A DNA stretch of 64,000 nucleotides from Paenibacillus sp. FSL R5-0766. Lineage in GTDB: Bacteria > Bacillota > Bacilli > Paenibacillales > Paenibacillaceae. Where the stretch lies: contig NZ_CP150227.1 of the NCBI RefSeq assembly GCF_037971845.1, positions 6,572,001 to 6,636,000 on the forward strand. The letters run 5' to 3'. The notes under the pieces were generated by a model. It did no database searches. It saw only the letters and a program-made list of their open reading frames with translations, and was not told where the DNA came from. Positions 60,501 through 64,000 of the stretch are shown here, piece by piece; positions within the stretch are counted from its first letter, which is position 1; each line of letters begins with the position of its first letter. A program made the position numbers and the translations under genes.

Positions 60501-60871
60501 TCAAAGGTTAAGTCACCAAGTTTTGTACCGTCAGCAGCTTTCCATTCATATTTGAATTGTTCGACCGTAATGTTTTTAACCTTTCTGTTCGATCCGAACG
60601 TAAATTCATAAGTTCCGCCATCTACCTTTGGAACCTTTGAGTCTGGATGATGACCAGCACCTGTCCATTGTCCTGCTGAATTACTCCAAACTTCGTAGTA
60701 TACCATCCCTACAAAGTAATACAGATTTGGGTTATCCTTGTCCTGCAGGAGCCTATTTGAACTAATAGAGTGGACAGCTGCTTCGGCCTTTCCTGGGTGA
60801 TACGTGAATATAACAAGCACAGAAGATAAAATAATTACTAGACTTAATAGGGAACTGATCGCCTTTTTCAT
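57503..60871 (-). CDS. Large secreted DUF5704 protein
   Basis: 1122 residues from ATG 60871. ATG 60880 is only two bases from AAAGGG, and the decayed second copy supports 60871. A signal peptide (MKKAISSLLSLVIILSSVLV, cleavage near KAEAA) is followed by an extracellular protein with an aromatic-rich beta pattern, an acidic/Thr stretch (EEETTTGEDEESETVR), a Pro-rich linker (about residue 490-530) and a long C-terminal region (HLQYIHAPLMNQWLLEG). DUF5704 is assigned from remembered family features. No SLH or LPXTG anchor is seen. It is 16-17 bp from the stalk-protein gene and co-transcribed with it. The function is unknown. Confidence 0.78.
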   Translation of the reverse strand: MKKAISSLLSLVIILSSVLVIFTYHPGKAEAAVHSISSNRLLQDKDNPNLYYFVGMVYYEVWSNSAGQWTGAGHHPDSKVPKVDGGTYEFTFGSNRKVKNITVEQFKYEWKAADGTKLGDLTFEKSRTGELRENPKQYYQNATSSRDYDNYDDTPVNGKGTNKASKEVFVLDGILKAKVEAVNRKEEERRKNGTVFSPNVEGWRYYFPTLFKIELEPAEGMAIIQHFDTKGNPLDGVDGFRDKEIKLEKGIDYRFSHTAPGEKYTYEGHKKSTREKPKVTGGSRTAGDPAGFKYDGKFPTYYVYYYYRLKVPDDDPDEPDNVCTTPEPGQMMDGEDMDPAVTAVIKADQRGSEPFDVLKGIPTSESLYGNVFSRDYQFENKFIQMTGTCTYTVEVEQTWTLTWTEEETTTGEDEESETVRTPMRDTEVVPSSYTVIRPYAYWTINKLSVYNIEEATLENYAFYGEQITITPSGYTPPEFQADTTGDFYPAPPPDKQQGPARSKDGGTSRPSPDSENLQDVAEAAVPDVQVENDFLVFQGQTIMDKQRTDREGPQPGQIPAPVEIGKDVLYSPYNYIPTEKTNKKDQPSTGQIRYVLADGSIDAEEEELEYEIYGINTVTVHTPVVNYSLVSDDQPYNQKTIPNMERSALILERPFTVRIPTSGQHLDVNSYPGYGDRDYAKYYRIKQVRFPFDVYSADRTQFYPRSTWIDIPVYVLDTTFYLPVWVDEGDYQVEFRNIAENAPADFESMSRSNAQPDANTDLTYHLASDEVSVEVIGRLYDFEITDIADYNWELVFRRFKGSIATTWISYWTGTQGIDGDKRGNKPQFTVPIRPGSHPLQGYQNVAVKTGYHFKFDFKTKGNMFGPRDGIRLTPTFDFVSKDGKTRVPVDLYYSTNQRSFIRIGSAKDQVKRFVILNDRLRQVPSEQLRDTATYKYNRYGEIHPGMMSERTYQEYYRDKFTKMKTPVGGYSLLLMPEQLRTFIGPKTNIPTNASADVLRANAAIQQWYGEYSLPAEPYVVQAGTNLAEYGRTHGGLDAKSPIFLKNGYIVVNFNLESIQEGNLKAPHLQYIHAPLMNQWLLEGFQRQVEDSYGNSFTLRDGDVVFYNADRSSRDDFSAQVPH

Positions 60872-60886
60872 CAAGACCATGACCCT

Positions 60887-61840
60887 TTATTTAAACGGAT
60901 TAACGATCGCTACGGCATAATTGTCGAGATCGCCATCCCTAAGAAGAATATAATCAGCTTGAGTAATTTTAAAATTCATCCAGTCTGTGTAGTTTTGAAT
61001 GTAGTTTCCATTCTGAAATTTATCTGACTGACTCACAACTGGATAGTAATTCAGCCCTGTTTTGTCACCATTGTCAATAAAAGCTACGTCGATGACTCCA
61101 CGCGATTTTGCATGATTATTTTTGATCAAAAAGGCAATAGGGTTTCCTCTGTGATTACTACGAATCTGAACTTCATCATCTCCCGTGATTGCACTTTTGA
61201 TTACTTCCATACTATATACCACCTGGCTATTTCCTAACTGGATAGGAAGGTCACTTTCTTTGATGATCTTTACGCCTGAATACTTCTCATCATTAATATT
61301 CTTGAACATAACATCACTTTTTGTATACGCCTTGAAATCACTCAACTTCGTAAGCTTGAACTGCTTGTCATCTGTACTCCGGAAGTCTTTGTTCCCGATC
61401 CAGACCCAACGGCCAATCTTGTCCCACTCTACCTTCTGGCCAAGACCTTCACTCACCAGACGCAGCGGAACGAAAGTCCGGTTTTGCTTCAGAATGATTT
61501 GCGTACCATAGTCCTTCTTCTGGCCATCGACGAGGGCTGAAGTTTGCCCGATCGTCATGTCCACTTTATGATCTTTGCTGATGATCCCGACCTTGGAAAC
61601 TTTGCCAACCTTCGAGTATGCCACCTTTGCACCCAGGGCTTCTGATATAAATCGGATTGGAACCATAACGCTACCTTGGCCATCCTGGAATGGCTTCGCA
61701 TCTGGAAATTTCATTTTAACGGTATTCAGCAATACCTCTACTTGCTTCGGAGTGCTTGCAGCTGCAACTACTTCGTTTCCCGAACCTATCATGCTTACAG
61801 TCAATGTACTTGCTAATACAGTTAATAAAAGTTTCTTCAT
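60887..61840 (-). CDS. Copper-amine-oxidase-type stalk domain protein
   Basis: 317 residues from ATG 61840 (AGGGATTTAG upstream). Signal peptide MKKLLLTVLASTLTVSMIGS, mature from about AAAST. Residues ~30-150 hold the stalk domain (Cu_amine_oxidN1) motifs VMVPIRFISEALGAKVAY and FVPLRLVSEGLGQKVEWDK with WIGNKDF. The C-terminal half (SGVKIIKESDLPIQLGNSQV, SNHRGNPIAFLIKNNHAKSR, ADYILLRDGDLDNYAVAIVN) is unassigned. It is exported and probably acts at the cell surface with the DUF5704 protein encoded next to it. A truncated copy lies at 62662-63349. Confidence 0.85.
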   Translation of the reverse strand: MKKLLLTVLASTLTVSMIGSGNEVVAAASTPKQVEVLLNTVKMKFPDAKPFQDGQGSVMVPIRFISEALGAKVAYSKVGKVSKVGIISKDHKVDMTIGQTSALVDGQKKDYGTQIILKQNRTFVPLRLVSEGLGQKVEWDKIGRWVWIGNKDFRSTDDKQFKLTKLSDFKAYTKSDVMFKNINDEKYSGVKIIKESDLPIQLGNSQVVYSMEVIKSAITGDDEVQIRSNHRGNPIAFLIKNNHAKSRGVIDVAFIDNGDKTGLNYYPVVSQSDKFQNGNYIQNYTDWMNFKITQADYILLRDGDLDNYAVAIVNPFK

Positions 61841-62044
61841 TATCTAAATCCCTGCTTTCTATATGTACTCTTCTCACTTTAACTTCCCAGTAGCTTTTTC
61901 TTTGCATAGGTATAAAAAATCCTAAGTATCAAACAAAAATTAGAAATAGTAATAATATTTCACTATTAAATCCTCATGTAATATAGGTATAAGAATTCAA
62001 AATAATATTCTTCTCCATCACCCTGACACTCTTCCCAAAGAAAG

Positions 62045-62368
62045 TTATTCAGATTGAAGCAACCACTTTGGCCCACCCACATGTTCAACTTCATGAGTAT
62101 TATAGTCAATTGCAATAGAAATTCTTTGATTAATATCGTTCTTCACATACCCATACAACACCACCTTCGAATTTATATAACCCGGAAAAACCTGAGAATC
62201 TGTAAATTTAACGGTAATATTATACTCACTTTTAAAATATTCAATTCCTATGGGAGTGGCCTTTCTAACAATATTATTATTTTTCACTTGATATGTAATT
62301 GCACATCCACTCACCAATAAGACTAAAGACGCAAATATTATCAATACAGTCTTCAGTTTAGCACTCAT
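62045..62368 (-). CDS. Small lipoprotein of DUF5704 module
   Basis: 107 residues from ATG 62368 (GAAGGTAG upstream). The signal KLKTVLIIFASLVLLVSGC has a lipobox. The mature part (KATPIGIEYFKSEYNITVKF, KVVLYGYVKNDINQRISIAI) resembles small DUF1433-like lipoproteins, but I am unsure of the family. A relative at 63483-63812 shares VLYGYVK and the following beta strand. It is the first gene of the intact three-gene module. Confidence 0.72.
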   Translation of the reverse strand: MSAKLKTVLIIFASLVLLVSGCAITYQVKNNNIVRKATPIGIEYFKSEYNITVKFTDSQVFPGYINSKVVLYGYVKNDINQRISIAIDYNTHEVEHVGGPKWLLQSE

Positions 62369-62399
62369 TTAATACTACCTTCTTTATTGGTCTATTATC

Positions 62400-62648
62400 T
62401 CTTTGTTCGGAACCTTAGATCCAGAAGGATAACCTTCACATGTCCACTTTCCTCTGAATCCCTCCAAACTTCGTAATAAACATCCCGACAAAGTAATACA
62501 GATCGGGAATACCCTTGTCTTGTAAGAACCTGTTTGAACTAATAGAGTGTACGGTTGCTTTTGCCTTACCTGGGTGAAGCGTGAGTATAACAAGCACCAG
62601 AGGACATTATACGTACCAGACTTATTAAGGAACTAATCGTTCGTTTCA
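62400..62648 (-). pseudogene. Decayed 5' fragment of a DUF5704 gene
   Basis: From ATG 62648 the DNA parallels the first ~240 bp of the intact DUF5704 gene: both have ATGAAA..A..ATAGTTCC, CACTCTATTAGTTCAAA and CTGTATTACTTTGT. Here the frame hits a stop after 27 codons (..HASPR) and small insertions and deletions break the rest. The remaining ~3 kb of the gene is gone. It is the third gene of the upstream, degraded module copy. Confidence 0.82.
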
Positions 62649-62661
62649 TCTTGATCAGCCC

Positions 62662-63349
62662 CTACTTGAATGGATTGACGATTGCTACAGCGTAATCTTC
62701 CAAGTCGCCATCTTCCAGTAGAATATAGTCGGGTTGTGTAATTTTAAAATTCATCCAGTCCTGATAATTTGAAATATATTCTCCATTTTGAAACTTATCA
62801 GACTCACTGATCACTGGATAATGGTTCATCCCCGTTTTATCGCCGTTATTTACAAAAGATACGTCGATAACGCCGCGACCCTTCACATGATTATTTTTCT
62901 TCAAAAAGACAATAGGATTACCTCTATGATTACTGCGAATCTGAACTAAATTTTCACCAGTTACTTTGCTTTTAATCATATCAATGCTATAGACTACTTG
63001 GCTGTCGCCCAACTGGATTGGAAGGTCACTTTCCTTGATGATCTTAACTCCTGAAAAGGTTTTATACTTTATGTTTTTGAAGTATACATCGCTTTTGGTA
63101 TACGCCTTGAAATCATTTAGCTTCGTCAGTTTGAATTCCTTATCATCTGTACTCCGGAAGTCTTTGTTCCCGGTCCAGACCCAACGGCCAATCTTGTCCC
63201 ACTCGACCTTCTGGCCAAGACCTTCACTCACCAGACGCAGGGGAACGAAAGTCCGGTTTTGCTTCACAGCTGCAAATGCTTTGTTTTCCGAACCTATCAT
63301 GCTTACAGTCAATATACTCGCTATTACAGCCTAAAAACAGTTTCTTCAT
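62662..63349 (-). pseudogene. Truncated, frameshifted copy of stalk-domain protein gene
   Basis: ATG 63349 opens like the intact copy (ATGAAGAAACT), but one extra base within the first 20 bases shifts the signal-peptide frame, and about 80 residues covering most of the stalk domain are deleted in frame. The remaining 216-codon frame from TTG 63312 reads MTVSMIGSENKAFAAVKQNR and then matches the intact protein closely (TFVPLRLVSEGLGQKVEWDK; ESDLPIQLGDSQVVYS; YAVAIVNPFK). A short product is possible but would lack a normal signal peptide. Confidence 0.85.
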
Positions 63350-63482
63350 TATCTAAATCCCTCTGCTTCTGCTTTCCATATGTACTTCTTCTCACTTTCA
63401 CTTCCCAGTATTTTTTTCTTTGCATAGGTCTAACAAATCCTAAATATCATACAAACTTGGAGAAATACGACCACCATTTGCA

Positions 63483-63812
63483 TTATTCCAACGGCGGATT
63501 ACGCTTTATTATGAAATCGTGCGGCCCCATTGCATTTCTTGGTTCAAATGTATTGATATTAATAGAGAGAGATACATGTATCTGTTGATCTTCTTTTACG
63601 TAACCATACAGAACAATATCCTCTGTAACAGGAGTATTTAATTCATACTTTGTGAAAATTATATTTGCACCATAATATTTCATAAAGTATGCTTGACCGA
63701 TAGGTACTGCTCTTTCATATAATGCCTGTTTTTTTGTCTCTGATATCTTACTATATATAAAAAGTATACTAATAAGGACCAATAAAAAAATAAAAAACTT
63801 TCTGTATTTCAA
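63483..63812 (-). CDS. Small membrane-anchored protein, upstream module copy
   Basis: 109 residues from TTG 63812, eight bases after GAGG; GTG 63821 overlaps the ribosome site. The N-terminal anchor is KFFIFLLVLISILFIYSK without a lipobox cysteine. The rest (AVPIGQAYFMKYYGANIIFT, EDIVLYGYVKEDQQIHVSLS) parallels the 107-residue lipoprotein at 62045-62368. It heads the duplicated module whose other two members are pseudogenes, and appears intact. Confidence 0.7.
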   Translation of the reverse strand: MKYRKFFIFLLVLISILFIYSKISETKKQALYERAVPIGQAYFMKYYGANIIFTKYELNTPVTEDIVLYGYVKEDQQIHVSLSININTFEPRNAMGPHDFIIKRNPPLE

Positions 63813-63828
63813 AGAAACCACCTCAATT

Positions 63829-63880
63829 TATGGTAAAATAATACTATGTACAGTTTAGTTCATATGGTAAAATAATACTA
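63829..63880. repeat. 18-bp direct repeat in divergent promoter region
   Basis: TATGGTAAAATAATACTA occurs at 63829-63846 and 63863-63880, exactly 34 bp apart. Each contains a TAAAAT/AATACT box that could be a -10 element. It lies between divergent genes starting at 63812 (minus) and 63919 (plus). Confidence 0.85.
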
Positions 63881-63918
63881 CTTTTATTCAGAATAAATAT
63901 CAAAAAAGGTGTGTCCAA

Positions 63919-64000
63919 ATGAGTAATTTTATTAGTGATGAAACCTACCACTCCATATCTCAGGAAGTTTATAAAAGTGATATCCCATCTGAGTCTTCAC
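63919..64000 (+). CDS. 5' end of an unidentified gene
   Basis: ATG 63919 follows AAAAAAGGTGTGTCCAA and opens a frame MSNFISDETYHSISQEVYKS that runs to the window edge (27 codons seen). There is no signal peptide. Too little is visible to name a family; the opening resembles cytoplasmic lipase-like or toxin-type proteins of Paenibacillus, but this is weak. Confidence 0.55.
   Translation, partial: MSNFISDETYHSISQEVYKSDIPSESS

Noticed and set aside
62662..63312. Intact 216-residue stalk-like gene
   Set aside because: The frame starts at a TTG inside the former signal peptide; alignment with 60887-61840 shows a one-base insertion and a large deletion, so it is listed as a pseudogene.

Overview
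The window looks like chromosomal DNA of a Paenibacillus-like, spore-forming, low-to-mid GC Gram-positive bacterium. This is inferred from family content: DUF5704 and copper-amine-oxidase-type stalk proteins, an S-layer-homology (SLH) surface protein, YesM/YesN-type two-component systems beside sugar ABC transporters, DUF6385-type surface proteins, strong AGGAGG ribosome sites and many GTG/TTG starts. I see no rRNA, tRNA, CRISPR array or intact insertion sequence.

Layout. 1-1263: the 5' part of cydA (minus) behind two Rex/Fnr-type operators. 1264-15634: a glycosyltransferase (GT) and surface-protein locus. A plus-strand operon (TPR protein, GT2, GT4 with a large insertion, methyltransferase) converges on a minus-strand unit: a basic DUF6385-like protein, a Thr-rich repeat protein, a terminator, then three GT2-TPR fusions. 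Two paralogous beta-rich proteins diverge from its head. I infer a glycosylated surface or spore filament made with its own modification enzymes. 15751-23749: an MFS exporter with a winged-helix regulator, a TrpXYZ-like ABC transporter, a remnant of an Rpn-family nuclease, and trhO with a SufR-like regulator. 24161-34230: a 1001-residue tail-collar/Ig/InlB/SLH surface protein, a response regulator-kinase-lipoprotein operon, an intact Rpn gene with an internal translation start, an AraC regulator and a MATE pump.

34467-43736: two carbohydrate ABC transporters flank a YesM/YesN-type sensor pair; a 166-bp MITE-like element fills the gap between two permease genes. 44220-50697: lspA, a UPF0303 protein, a PadR-regulated membrane protein, a nucleoside hydrolase and a DUF350/glutathionylspermidine-synthase-like operon. 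50972-57404: an ABC-F protein preceded by a leader ORF and terminator, a cotSA/cotS-like gene pair, and a TetR regulator that appears to share an operator with an NAD(P)H oxidoreductase gene. 57503-63812: a three-gene secreted-protein module (small membrane protein, stalk protein, DUF5704 protein) present twice in tandem, the upstream copy decayed. A new plus-strand gene starts at 63919 and runs off the window.

The most interesting signals are the glycosylation/filament locus, the internal start in the Rpn gene that is preserved in a free-standing remnant, the leader-ORF attenuator before the ABC-F gene, a repeat family found in the 5' leaders of two unrelated genes, two MITE-like elements, and the duplicated and decaying DUF5704 module.
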